Origin: Scleromitrula shiraiana
Taxonomy: Eukaryota; Ascomycota; Leotiomycetes; Helotiales; Sclerotiniaceae
Assembly (NCBI GenBank): GCA_028455995.1
Contig: JABELC010000011.1
Location: 1-64,000, forward strand
DNA: 64,000 nt
Direction: 5' to 3'
The position numbers and the translations under genes are program-made. The notes below the pieces were generated by a model, which worked only from the letters and a program-made list of their open reading frames with translations, was not told the origin of the DNA and did not search any database. Below, one piece after another: positions 10,586 through 22,160 of this stretch; within the stretch, counting starts at the first letter, position 1; every line of letters starts with the position of its first letter.

Positions 10586-13500
10586 ATGGATGCTCCAGAA
10601 GAGGATCAGGATCTTCGATTGCAAAGAAGTTCCAAAGAGCTCCTTAATGATTTCGATAAATCTTTGGGTCTATTTCTATACAATATGGGAGGTATACGAA
10701 GACTAGCTCTCAGAAGAGATACCGATAGACTTACGGCTCTGGTATATATATCCCTCTCTCCCAAGACCATAACATACCCATACTAATTCTCTCTTCCTAG
10801 TTAGATAATTTTCAAGAACTTCCTCAACTCCTTGATCCTCATCTTCAACAGATAATACCCAAGCTTGCCACTGCATTCATTGATTTCATCTTAAAACCCC
10901 CTCCGAGACGGGTCACGGAACTTACACAACTTCTCATACCAATGTCTAGAGCTATATCTCGATTACTTTATACATTCTGCAAAATAAGAGGGGAGAAAGT
11001 CATTGTTCGATTTTTAAATACAGATGTAAAATATGTTGATCTTCTTCTCTCGGCCATGGAACAAGGTACAATGAAGGACGGAGATAGAGATCCAAGAATT
11101 GAAGAATGGAACTGGGAAGAAAAATATGTGACTTTACTTTGGCTTTCCCAATCTCTTCTCGCGCCTTTCGATTTGGCATCCATGTCTACAAAATCTATAA
11201 CGGATAGCGTTGATATAGGAGTTCCCGGTCTAATATTGCCAGATGATGTTCCAAGTGTAGCATTACGAGTTATCTCCTTATCCATTTCATACCTTTCAGC
11301 ACCAGGAAAAGAACGAGACGCTGCCAAATCTTTATTGGTACGAGTAGCTTTACGTCAAGATATGCAAGATCTCAAAGTATTGGATGCTTTGGTGAAATGG
11401 GCACTTGACACTGTGCTCAAACCAGAAACAGTAGAAGAAACATCTTATTTTGTTGGCATTCTCTCCTTTCTCACAGGCCTGCTTAAATCTTCCGTGGGCA
11501 CTACTAGTATGAATCCTTACATATCACAAACATATCACATTGCTTGGTCCATCGCATCATGGGGTACCGATCATCCAGCTAGCTCCTCCACAGTTCGAAT
11601 ATTGATTATCAAAATTGCTCTAAACGTTAGCTTACTTCTTATACCACTAGATGGGGATCATTTTGAAATGCTGGGAGAGTGCATATCTCGTTTGATTGAT
11701 GAGCTGAAACGTAGTTCAACACCAGTTAGGCTGGCAGCTAGTAAGGCTTTAAGCAAGGTAACATTGAAGTTAGAGCCTGAATTTGCAATCCAAATTGTGA
11801 ATGAGATTCTCGATCAAATTCACACGTTTTTGTACAAAACCGTCCTATGGAAAACAGATAATGCTGGAACAAAACGGCGAGATCTCTCCCATGCCAATTG
11901 TTTGGAATGGCATGGTTTCATTTTGACATTTGCACATTTACTTTATCGTCGATCACCACCTCCTACAAGTCTACCTCGAATTATTTTCGCCCTACGTATG
12001 GGATTATCGTTCGAGCAACGATCTACATCCGGCAGCTCAGTTGGGACAAATGTTAGAGATGCAGCATGCTTTGGGTTATGGTCTCTTGCTCGCCGGTATT
12101 CGACATCAGAACTTCAGGCTATCAAGCTAGCTGATGAAGTCAATCATAATGCACCTATTCCAATAGCAAAGATCGGAATAGAATACCATCCAGCAGTAGA
12201 TCCTTCCACTAAAAGCGCTCCGCAGATATTGGCAACCGAGCTTGTGGTTTCTGCATGCTTAGATTCTGCAGGGAATATTCGTAGAGGTTCATCCGCCGCC
12301 CTCCAAGAGTTGATAGGCCGTCACCCAAATACCATTACGAATGGTATCGACGTTGTTAGGATCGTTGATTATCATGCTGTGGCCTTACGAGCGAGAGCAA
12401 TTAATGAAGTGGCGTATGAAGCAGCACTTTTATCTTCCGAGCACTACGCAAAACCACTTCTTGACGCTTTGTTGGGTTGGCGTGGAATTGGTGATAGTCA
12501 TCCTGCAACGAGACGACATTCAGCTCAGGCTGTAGGTCATATTTCGAGAATTTTGGCTCCCGAGACTAAACCAGAAGTGTGGCAGCACTTCCGTTCAATG
12601 ATTGAACGACTCTATGAACAAATTGAGTCACTAGCGGAACGCCAAGTTGATGAGCGGCATGGATTACTCCTTTCATTGGCGGCTGTCATAATCGAAATAA
12701 CCGGATTGGATTTTGATTGCGAGACATTAAAAGATAAGGGCCCAAAAGGGATTCGAGCCCTTTTTGAATATACTCTTTCCATTGTCAATGAGATCGTGGG
12801 TAAGATAATAGGGGTCAAATTTCGACATCCAGAGCTTATCGTTGAGGCTACTTCTTGTCTTGTTTTTCATACCTTCCGTGTTCATGATTTGTGCGTCTTC
12901 GCAGAGTCCTTGGACAGGATATGTCCACCTATAGCTGCAGAGGAAACACTTCAAATTTTGAAACCCAAAACAACATCCAAGCTTTTCACCATTGAGTTGA
13001 TGATGGACAATTATCCTCTCGAAGATCAATTTATGTGCCGCAAGATATCCAATGTATCATCGATAGAAGGGAACACCGCGCAATTTATTTCTCAGGCTAC
13101 GGCTTTACTTGAGGAATCACTTCATCGTAATGAACACGAAAACATTTGCATCATATGTGCTAACATTAGTTTTTTGATGATGCATTTGGATGCCCAGTCA
13201 CGACAAGAAATTGTTGTAAGATGGATTGACATTATACGACCAGATGGACCAAGTGGATCTCATAAAGAAGTACCAACGGGTATTTATGCTGCGATTTGGA
13301 ATGTCTTCTCACAAGAGAAAAACCTTCAAGACGATATGAACAGAGCAATTCATTCTAGGTGGCTGACGACTTATTCTGACAATTATAACGTCGAAGCCCG
13401 AGTTACGATGCTGAGATACTTAGCTAGAAGCAAAGTTCTCGACCGATATTGGAAATTGTTTTCAGACATGATCCACCATGGCCTCGATGATTATCATACC

Positions 13501-14496
13501 ACAAATATCCAAGGTGATATTGGATCTCGAGTACGAATTGAAGCAATTCAGGCTGCAGGTCGTATATGGGAGACTCCAAGCTTTACTGGCGATGAAGAGC
13601 GAAATGCAACGATGGCTAGCCTAGTTAGCAAGATTCTGAGGCTTTGCACGGAGAAACTCGACAAGGTTCGAATGCAGGCTAGCAGATCGCTAATGCCATT
13701 GCTTGTTCTAAGGTGAGTTCATCTCATTCAATTACTTTTGTGCCCTCGCTGACTCGATTACAGTAGCCCTCAGAGTTTCAAGTTCTTAGAATCTGGTATA
13801 TCCTCCTATGAGCACTTTCGCTTTATCTTAGGATTGCAAACTACGAGCTTAACCATTGGATTTCATTCTGAGTGGTTCGAAGAGATGTTAGAAGGATATG
13901 TTACATCGGCAGCTGCTGGTTCGGAAGACTTAATCCGAGTAAGCAGAGCAGCTCTAGTTGACTTCTGCGAATCCTCTGCAGAGAATACCAATCTTGTTGC
14001 TCTTAAGTTAGCAAATATCGTGCAAAGATTGGGCAAGACGGATAACAGAATTGTGATTTCTGCAATGGAAGTCATCTCTTTTCTATATGATATGCAAATC
14101 TTGCAAAACATGGATAAAGAATAGTAAGTTTTCATAACAGATATCTTTCAGGATCCATCTTCTCCTAACACAGCACCTAGTCAAAAGCAACTGTACAAGA
14201 TAGTCCAACTGGCACAAATAGGTTCAAAGAATACGAAGAAGCTCGATGCAGCTATCAAATGTTATGGGGCGATGCTCGAAGTTTACCCTATTGTGGCCAG
14301 AAAACTGATCTTAATGTTACGGCATCAATATGCAACTGTGAGGAATCTAGCGGCAGATCAATTGTATGAATTCGATAGTCTTGTGAAAGGTACCAATTGG
14401 ACTAAAGCTACGAAGTCGGATGTGGATCAATTGGTTATGCAGTGGGAGATGATGAGGTTGTCATTAGAGCGTGGGACAGAGGCAGGCGAAGGATGA
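10586..14496 (+). CDS. Tubulin-specific chaperone D (tubulin-folding cofactor D)
   Basis: Cofactor D captures beta-tubulin from cofactor A or prefoldin/CCT and helps assemble the alpha/beta-tubulin heterodimer. Four exons are inferred: 10586-10741, 10801-13712, 13764-14123 and 14181-14496, with introns of 50-60 nt. Each junction keeps one reading frame, giving about 1247 aa, the usual size for the family. The N-terminus shows LDPHLQQIIPKLA after the first junction. The middle is helical, repetitive and HEAT-like (NVRDAACFGLWSLARRY, NIRRGSSAALQELIGRHP). The C-terminal TFCD region shows VRMQASRSLMPLLVL and LDAAIKCYGAMLEVYP. The start is the ATG of MDAPEEDQ. The third intron removes an in-frame TAG at the donor. 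The identification is strong; the small introns should be confirmed by cDNA. Confidence 0.93.
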
Positions 14497-14986
14497 GATG
14501 AAATAGGATACCCAGATGGTTGAACAGGAGGTAGGGAGCGGAAGAAGCAGTCACAGGAGATTGTATGGACTAACTCAAATATAGAGTGGACATATGAGGA
14601 TCGTATGAACTAAGCTGTAGATAGCTAGCGCTCAATTATAACTTAGATATGACTTTTGTTCTCAAGAACATTAGCTCAATATAACTACTACATACATACA
14701 TATTCTCTTCTGATGAAATATAACTACATAAAATCCCAAGATGAGAAAGACATCAATATCTATTATCATAATGAAAGAATTGAATAACAGTAACTTAGCA
14801 TTCATTACATCTCGAAAGTTTTACATGAAGTCGGTGAATATTAGAAGAGCTTCACGTGATAGAGATCTTCACATTTTGCGCCGGAAAATTAGTTGATCCG
14901 GATCTTGAATTATCTTGATATTTTTTATGCGACAACCATTATCCAGCCAAATAATTTCAAACAACCACTACACCAATTAATACAAT
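14497..14986. other. Intergenic region, no gene seen
   Basis: Cofactor D 3' flank and promoter of the downstream methyltransferase; AT-rich, with no ORF of note. Confidence 0.5.
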
Positions 14987-17893
14987 ATGGCACGTGGCAA
15001 AGTAAGTCAATCTACTATATCTTTCAATCGAATCCATCTAATTGTTGATTCTTACAGGGAAACCGTGGCGGTCGAGGTAAAGGGCGCGGAGGACGAGGTG
15101 GTGGTGGGGGAAGATCGAGAGACAATGGTCAAGACAATCGAGTGAGCTTCGAGCATGTTCCCAAGTCGAACGAGAAGTTCGAGAAATATTACAATGGCCT
15201 TTTAAATCTGCCAAAGGAGGAGGAGGAAGAATTCTGGACTGCATTGAAGAGAGAATTACCGAACAGCTTTCGATTTGCGGGATCTAGAGGGTAAGTTTAA
15301 TTCTTCTTTTACGCGCCCAATTGGGTTTTTCTGATCGGTTTATAGGCATGCTCTCGCGGTTCAAAAACAACTCAAGGAGAGATATATTCCTGAAATCTCG
15401 AGTATTTCGCATTATGATGGCACGCTTGTCGAGGCGCCGAAACCTGTTCCTTGGTATCCGGATGAACTTGCATGGTGGATGACGACTCCTAAGAACGTTG
15501 TACGAAGATTCCCACCTTTCGCGAAATTCCAGAAATACTTAGTGTCTGAGACGAGTGTTGGGAATATCAGTAGACAAGAGGTTGTTAGTATGATTCCTCC
15601 TTTGGTTATGGATCTCAAACCTGGTATGACGGTTTTGGATATGTGCGCTGCTCCAGGAAGTAAAGCTGCACAACTGTTGGAAATGGTACATTATGGAGAG
15701 GAAGCAAGAGTTCATGCTGTTTTGAGAGGAGATTTAACAACCAAGTCCGAAATAAAGGTGGAGGAGAATGGAGAATTGGAGCTTGATTCGAGTGATGATG
15801 GTAGGGCAACTGGTTTATTGATCGCAAATGATTCCGATTATAAGAGAAGTCATATGCTCATCCATCAGCTCAAAAGATTATCATCTCCCAATCTTATCGT
15901 CACGAATCATGATGCTACTATGTATCCATCTATTAAACTTCCTCCTACTCCCGAAAACCCAGCCACTAATCGATACCTCAAATTCGATCGAATCTTGGCT
16001 GATGTACCTTGTTCCGGTGATGGAACCACAAGAAAGAATGTTAATTTGTGGAAGGATTGGAGTCCAAGCAACGCTCTTGGACTTTATATCACTCAAGTTC
16101 GCATTCTTGTTAGAGCTCTTCAAATGCTCAAGGCTGGTGGACGTGTTGTCTATTCAACTTGCAGTATGAACCCTGTTGAGAATGAGGCTGTTGTTGCTTC
16201 TGCAATTGAAAGATGTGGTGGTCTTGAAAAAGTGCACGTGTTACCTAGTGATGATAAATTGCCTTTACTCAAGAGGAGACCTGGGTTGAAGACTTGGAAT
16301 ATTATGGATAAGAGTGGTCGTGTTTGGAATAGCTGGGATGAAGTTCAGAAACATATCGACGAGAATGGCTCAGATGTATGGACCGATAGATTGGTCGAAG
16401 GGATGTTCCCTCCTAAGAACTCGGAAATTCCTTTCGATCAGTGTATGCGTGTTTATGCGCATTTACAAGATACTGGTGGATTCTTCATCACAATTCTGGA
16501 GAAAAAGACAGAGTTCAAAGCAAAGCCTGAATCAGACAGCAAAAAAGTTGTTCCCAAACCACCGGTTACAGCGATTGTTGACGAGATTTTGTCTGCACCT
16601 GCACCAGCTGATGGTGAAAATGTTGCGCCAAAGATTGAGGCAGCAGATGAACTTGTTGAACCTACTCCATCCATTCCTGACTCCACACCCGTAACACGTC
16701 AAAATCAAGAGAGTGCTGGATCCGATGCTACGGTTATCATTGGTACGAAACGCTCCGCATCAGAAATAGACGAGGATGCGCTTGATTCTGAATTAGCAGC
16801 CAAAAAAGTGAAGACAGATGACGAATCGACAGAAGGAAGAACAGAACATTATCCAACACCCCCTGCTGCGCAATTGGATCTCACTACTCGACCTGGCGAT
16901 CAAAGACCAGACGCCCGATCAAATAAGTCCAGAAATACCCAACAATTCGAAGAACCTTTCAAATATCTACCAGTAGACCACGAACAAGTCAAGTTTATTG
17001 AGGAATTCTACAAATTATCTCCAAGGTTCCCACGCGATAGATTTTTGGTTCGCAATGCTACTGGAGAACCAGCAAAGACCATTTATTACACAACTGCACT
17101 CATCCGGGATATATTGACTGAAAATGAGGGCAAGGGAATGAAATTTGTTCATGGTGGTGTTAAGATGTTCATGAAGCAGGATGTCCAAGGTGAAGGTGTT
17201 TGCAGATGGCGTATTCAATCCGAAGGAATGCCTATCCTCGAAGGATATGTTGGAGAAGAACGAGTCGTTACTTTGACAAAGAAGGAAACCTTACGCAAAC
17301 TTCTTATTGAGATGTTCCCAAAAGTTACTGGGGGAGCCTATAAGGACTTGGGCGAAATTGGCGAAAGAGTTAATAATATCGGTATGGGATGTTGTGTCCT
17401 AAGGATCGAACCGAGTGATGCTGAAGACGGATTTTCGGAGAGAATGGTGCTGCCGCTCTGGAGAAGTCTTCATTCGCTGAATCTTATGCTCGCGAAGGAA
17501 GATAGAAGTGCAATGCTCCTTCGAATTTTCAACGATACTACTCCATTAGTTAACAACCATAACGGTTCAGCTAAAAGGGATCCAGAGGAGGCCGAGCAAG
17601 AACAATCAGTTGCTCCAGGATTCAAAGTTGAAGATGGTGAGGTTAAAGTTGAGGTAGAGAATGGTTCTTTGGAAGGTGTGAGGATTCCAGAGACAAGTGC
17701 GAGTGATTCGGCGGTAAAGATTAAGGAAGGCCCATATGATACATTGGTTGCTGGTGATGATGCTAGTAATGCTGCGAAGATGGATTTGGATGTTAAGGCG
17801 GAGAAGATTGATAAGGGGGAGGAGACTGGAGGGAAGGAAGAACAGCTTGGTGGGATGGGTGGCATTGAGGGACAAGAGGGTGGTGTTGCTTAG
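14987..17893 (+). CDS. NCL1: tRNA (cytosine-5-)-methyltransferase, NCL1/TRM4/NSUN2 type
   Basis: SAM-dependent enzyme that makes 5-methylcytosine in tRNAs, acting in the nucleus in yeast. Three exons are inferred: a 15-nt coding first exon 14987-15001 (MARGK), then 15058-15290 and 15346-17893, giving about 931 aa. That is longer than yeast Ncl1 (684 aa) because of an acidic/lysine-rich tail. The N-terminus is an RGG-like Gly/Arg stretch (GNRGGRGKGRGGRGGG), likely RNA-binding. Catalytic motifs seen are the SAM loop LDMCAAPGSK (about 180-189), motif IV DVPCSGDGTTRKN with Cys near 305, and motif VI YSTCSMNPVENEAV with the nucleophile Cys near 355. The C-terminal part carries NSUN2-like segments (GMGCCVLRIEP, LPLWRSLHSLNLML). 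The two-cysteine signature marks an RNA rather than DNA m5C methyltransferase. Confidence 0.95.
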
Positions 17894-18197
17894 AACCCGC
17901 CTTAATAGGGTTTTTTGGAGAATGTGAACTTCGATTGAGGAGGGTATATAAACAAAATTGGCGTTTTTGGTTCTTGTTGATTAGATGAGATATGGGTAAA
18001 AACAGGAACGACAGTATAAAAATTGCATAAATGTTTCAAGGATGATTGCCACTGACTTAGTACACATGTTTTGCACAATGTTTTTGATGATTATTATACT
18101 ATGAAGAGAATGAAGAGAATGCTACAATGCAATTTCAACAATCAAATTCCAAATCAAATGCTAAGATCACGCAGTGAAGCTCTTCCATCCATCCCCA
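17894..18197. other. Short convergent intergenic region
   Basis: The 3' ends of the methyltransferase (+) and the aldolase-domain gene (-) face each other here. Nothing else was recognised. Confidence 0.5.
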
Positions 18198-19240
18198 TCA
18201 CCACTTATAATCAACCCCCGATTGATGCTCCATGGTATCAAAAGCCGGCTTAGCACTAAACCAACCCGCCAATTCCGTCCCGACAGTCTTATAGGTATAA
18301 GCCGCATCCTTCTTATCAATCTTAATAGTTTCTCTTCCTCTCCCTGCCGCCGCCGCATCTGCCAACAACTGCGAATGACAGCATTTTTCCAAACTCATGA
18401 ACCAGAATACCGTTGACTCGATGGTTTTCCCCACAGTTAATAATCCATGATTTTGCAATAACGCGGCTTTTTTGGATCCGAGAGCTGAGGCGATGGCGAG
18501 ACCTTCTTCGGCGGCGAGGACCACGCCTTTGAAGGAGGTGTAGACGGCGAGGTCGTCGTAGAAGGCGCATGAATCTTGGGTTATGGTGTCGATTGGGAGG
18601 CCGAGGGCGCAGAAGGCGCGGCCGTAGATGGTGTGGGAGTGGGCGACGCAGTTTACTTCTGGGCGGGCGGTGTGGACTGCGTGGTGGATCATGTATGCTG
18701 AGGAGTTTGAGTTAATATCTTAAGAGTAGAGGAGCATGATGTATTCTCAAGCTTACCTGCAGTATTAAGTAATCGACATGGGCCGCCCTCAACCACCTTT
18801 CCATCTTTGTTAACCAGAATTAAGTCGGAGGCTCGAAGGAGTGACCACGCTACACCAAATGGGTTGACCCAAAAACTAGTAGGCTCAACTGGATCCTATT
18901 CTTGAGTAAATATACATGCATATTATCTAATTGGTGTCAATAATTGCATTGAAGCTGAACATACTCTCAAAGTGATATGCCCAGCAACACCCTCATCAAA
19001 ACCATTCTTTGCGAAGATCCTAAATGCCAATGCTAACCTCCCCTTCTGATATTCTCTTTCGGCATATTTATCTTCGAGTGGTTTTCTGATAGAGGGGAAT
19101 TTAATCTCTTGCTCTGACTGATCTTTGGTGAGACCCGGTTCGTGGGTGGCTGTTCCAAGCTCGACGTTCTTTCCATTATATACTATCGAAGGGGTAGTAT
19201 CGATTGTATCATGAGAATCAGTTGCAGAAGGAGGTGCCAT
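18198..19240 (-). CDS. Class II aldolase/adducin N-terminal domain protein
   Basis: Predicted metal-dependent aldolase-fold protein, the family of L-fuculose-phosphate aldolase and adducin heads. Fungal members of this type are mostly uncharacterised. Three exons on the minus strand: 19240-18965, 18895-18757 and 18697-18198, totalling about 304 aa. Splicing gives continuous family sequence: GVAGHITLR followed by DPVEPTSFWVNPFG, then CRLLNTAAYMIHHAVH. Metal-site residues are present: the paired histidines in VAHSHTIYGRAF and the later QNHGLLTVGKTIE. The order E/N..., HxH..., H matches the class II fold. The N-terminal 60 residues are a hydrophilic extension. Substrate unknown. Confidence 0.9.
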
Positions 19241-19414
19241 TGTCTGTGCTTATTGTGATATATTTGATGAATTTTGTTTGGACGAGAGAAAGGACCAGAG
19301 GTTAGATATTGATTTCGAAAGGTTTTATTCACTTTCAACAAAATCGAAAAGTTGGGAGGAAAATAGTGAATTAATAAAATATATAATAAGAACTATTTTC
19401 CTTATCAAGAATTT

Positions 19415-19920
19415 TTAGATGACAAGCCCTATATGTATTAATTTATTAACAGATTGAATGAAATAACTATCAATGTTTGGTAACAGAACAAACAGTACAC
19501 ATGAGGACAAAACTAGATGTTTGTTGGAAGCTTGGATGAAATAAATATCAATGTCTGATAACAGAACAAACAATACTTGACTAAATAATTCTAGTATAAG
19601 AGAAATAGACTGATGAATTTCCCTTATATACTTATATCCATCCCCCCAGATTCTCATACCCCACGGATCTCCATGTGCGGAAGTTGGCCCGTTGGGATAT
19701 CCAGAGTTATAGAAGCTTCCCCTCAGTTTATTCCTAACTAGGTATTTTGAATACAGCTTTAATGCAGCGAACATTGGACCATGCAAAGTCAATGCGTAGC
19801 CTGGACTTGCCATATGACTACCCGGTACGGAAATACCCAACAACTTATTGGTGCATTTGTCATAAATAGGGCGTCCATCATTGGTGTTGATATCGATACA
19901 GCAGCTTCAGAGTGGACGTC
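19415..19920 (-). pseudogene. Unrecognised coding-like fragment, possible gene remnant
   Basis: One open frame on the minus strand reads with protein-like composition. It runs from about 19910 (CCIDINTNDGRPIYDKC) through LTLHGPMFAALKLYSKYLV and SGYPNGPTSAHGDPWGMRI to GDGYKYIREIH near 19615. It then enters a repeated, hydrophobic, less natural stretch down to the stop at 19415. A stop lies directly upstream with no start codon or clear acceptor, so it looks like the 3' part of a gene. I do not recognise the family. It could equally be a chance ORF. Confidence 0.25.
19456..19577. repeat. Imperfect direct repeat, two copies of about 42 bp
   Basis: Copy one (about 19456-19498) and copy two (about 19534-19577) share ATGAAATAA-TATCAATGT and AACAGAACAAACA with a few substitutions, offset by about 78 bp. 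They make the encoded peptide repeat as well. This is probably a local tandem duplication. Confidence 0.65.
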
Positions 19921-20149
19921 TAGATTGAAGCGGCAGCCGAGGTTCCCCGCGTTTTTTTAGTGTGCATCACATGATCTGGCGCTCTTTTCGTTTCTCGTCA
20001 CGTCAAATCTTTCCACATTTCCCCATCAATCCATTTCACTCCACAGCCACAATCATCGCATCAACGAGATGCTGGGGAAAACCTGAGTTGTTATGTGTTG
20101 AAAGCTACTTCTAATAACTACAAACACTTGATCCATACGTTGCGCAAAT

Positions 20150-21637
20150 ATGACTTACGAATTATCTTCAAATCACCAGTCTTTGGCTGATTTGTGTTTG
20201 AACAAATTCTGTGAGCCATCTAGAACCACTTTCACAACAGAAACAGCTCCAACAAAACAAACAAAACTTCTATATTTGTGCGGTAAATCTATTTTAGATC
20301 TTCTCGCTCGGCAAAGCTCAATAATTCGTAAATATTCAGGGAAGTTTCAATTAGCAATCCAAAGACTTGATGATTTAATTGCTTTATCGAAAGAAAAATT
20401 CTATGCATATCCATTTAAAGATGTTCCACCATGTTGGAGGGCTTTATTCCTAGAAGCCAGCTTGCTGAAATTCTCTGCTCTGGCTGTTAGGAATCTATGG
20501 ATCACGAACGATGAGAATCTAGACAGCTTGTCAATTTCTGAAACTATTGATCAAATGGTGGAAACGATGGATATGGCATTAATTATGGTGGGAATTTCAA
20601 CGTCAAGTGAAATTCAAGATTCTATCGATCAGGCCATGAATCTTTTACAACATATTCATTTGGAAGTTGTTGATGACGCAATCCATTTGGCAAAACGCCG
20701 TAAATTGTCTTCGTCCGCGGGATCCTTAAGTACAGATTATTTTCCTCCCTCTTTAATTCAGTCGCCTGCTGTATCAAATCCCATTCTTCGTGCGAATCGT
20801 CTATCATTCAATACGTTCGAGAAACACATGCAACAACCCCGCGATTCTGAACTTGGCCCGGAACCAATCTTAATAACAGGAGCACTAGATGACTGGCCTG
20901 CACGTAAAGAACGGCCATGGAACAAGCCATCTTATCTATTATCAAAGACGATTGGTGGCAGACGGCTAGTGCCCATCGAGATTGGAAGAAGTTATGTAGA
21001 TGATGGCTGGGGACAAAAAATAATTACATTCAACGAATTTGTAGAACAATATATACTGTTAGGTGAAGAGAATAACATAAACGGAAAACCGGCAGGTACT
21101 GGATATCTTGCACAACACAATTTGTTTGCACAAATCCCTTCACTTCGAGCAGATATCTCCGTTCCAGACTATTGTTATACAACACCCCCACCGCCTCATC
21201 ATTCATCACCTGTTGCAGAAATGCATTCCAAATCTCCACTTCTCGACGATCCCTTATTAAATGCATGGTTTGGACCTTCCGGAACCATAAGTCCGCTTCA
21301 TACTGATCCATACCACAACATCCTTTGTCAGGTAGTTGGGCGTAAATATCTTCGGCTTTATGCACCCCGAGAAAGTAATAAACTATATGCGCGAGGCGTC
21401 GAGGATGGAGGGATAGATATGGGAAATACAAGTGCACTTGATATCGGAGTATTAGCAGGATTGGATGGTACAAAAGAAGAACAAGAAGCCACTCATGAGA
21501 GATTTCCGAGTTTTCGAGATGCGAAATATGTTGACTGTGTTTTGGAGGAGGGGGAGTGTCTTTATATTCCAGTAGGATGGTGGCATTATGTTAGGAGTTT
21601 GAGTGTAAGTTTTAGTGTTAGCTTTTGGTTCAATTGA
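20150..21637 (+). CDS. JmjC-domain protein, KDM8/JMJD5-like
   Basis: Predicted Fe(II)/2-oxoglutarate-dependent oxygenase with a C-terminal JmjC/cupin-8 domain, resembling JMJD5 (an arginyl hydroxylase with reported demethylase or protease roles). The single ORF encodes 495 aa. The N-terminal 200 residues are helical. The catalytic half begins near the segment ILITGALDDWPA. Iron ligands are visible: HTD in SPLHTDPYHNILCQVVG (His about 384, Asp about 386) and the distal His in PVGWWHYVRSLS (about 479). The protein ends normally in SFSVSFWF. A GTAAGT near 21606 could serve as a donor, but reading through gives the expected JmjC ending, so no intron is called. Biological substrate unknown. Confidence 0.9.
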   Translation: MTYELSSNHQSLADLCLNKFCEPSRTTFTTETAPTKQTKLLYLCGKSILDLLARQSSIIRKYSGKFQLAIQRLDDLIALSKEKFYAYPFKDVPPCWRALFLEASLLKFSALAVRNLWITNDENLDSLSISETIDQMVETMDMALIMVGISTSSEIQDSIDQAMNLLQHIHLEVVDDAIHLAKRRKLSSSAGSLSTDYFPPSLIQSPAVSNPILRANRLSFNTFEKHMQQPRDSELGPEPILITGALDDWPARKERPWNKPSYLLSKTIGGRRLVPIEIGRSYVDDGWGQKIITFNEFVEQYILLGEENNINGKPAGTGYLAQHNLFAQIPSLRADISVPDYCYTTPPPPHHSSPVAEMHSKSPLLDDPLLNAWFGPSGTISPLHTDPYHNILCQVVGRKYLRLYAPRESNKLYARGVEDGGIDMGNTSALDIGVLAGLDGTKEEQEATHERFPSFRDAKYVDCVLEEGECLYIPVGWWHYVRSLSVSFSVSFWFN

Positions 21638-22160
21638 GACCTGGTTACTTTGATGGAAGTCCACAATTTAGTTATATATGGTTTGCTCAAAACCGAACAT
21701 GTATTTGGCTGAGTGGCCTGTCTTTTTTATTTTGCTTGCCTAGCTTTGCGCAAACATCAGAATGCAGCACCCATGCGTTGATTGTATATCAGCTAGATGA
21801 ACATTAAGAACTTCAACAACTCAATACATACATCACTGATGGTGTTCGTCAAAATCAGAGTATTTAGAAAAGCAATATCAAATCCTAAAGATATTTAAAC
21901 CGACTTCTTATTGAGCTCATATAACTACCAACTAAGAACTATGAGAGTAGGAAGCAATTCCGTATTGAATAGTAATGACCCTCGCGGAAATTGCTATATA
22001 TAAACCTCTAACAAAAACACAATTAAGAATTAACGCAACAGAACTTGAAATCAAACAAATCTCAAAATAAAGACCACCATCGAAACTTATCTCCTCGAAT
22101 CCGCTGCACAATGTTTGGATTGAAAAGCCACCACCGATATCTGAACTATCTCACATCCGC
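21638..22160. other. Convergent intergenic region, no gene seen
   Basis: AT-rich 3' flanks of the JmjC (+) and NlpC/P60 (-) genes. Confidence 0.5.

Larger units (their letters stand above)
19241..20149. other. Intergenic region with a coding-like minus-strand fragment and an imperfect direct repeat
   Basis: This lies between the divergent aldolase-domain and JmjC genes. The minus-strand fragment (19415-19920) and the direct repeat (19456-19577) are listed separately. Confidence 0.5.

Noticed and set aside
10942..13716. Treating the long ORF as the whole cofactor D gene
   Set aside because: Protein continuity requires upstream exon 10586-10741 and two downstream exons; family length and C-terminal domain support the four-exon model.
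21604..21660. A terminal intron in the JmjC gene
   Set aside because: Read-through gives the normal JmjC ending (SVSFSVSFWF); splicing would remove it.
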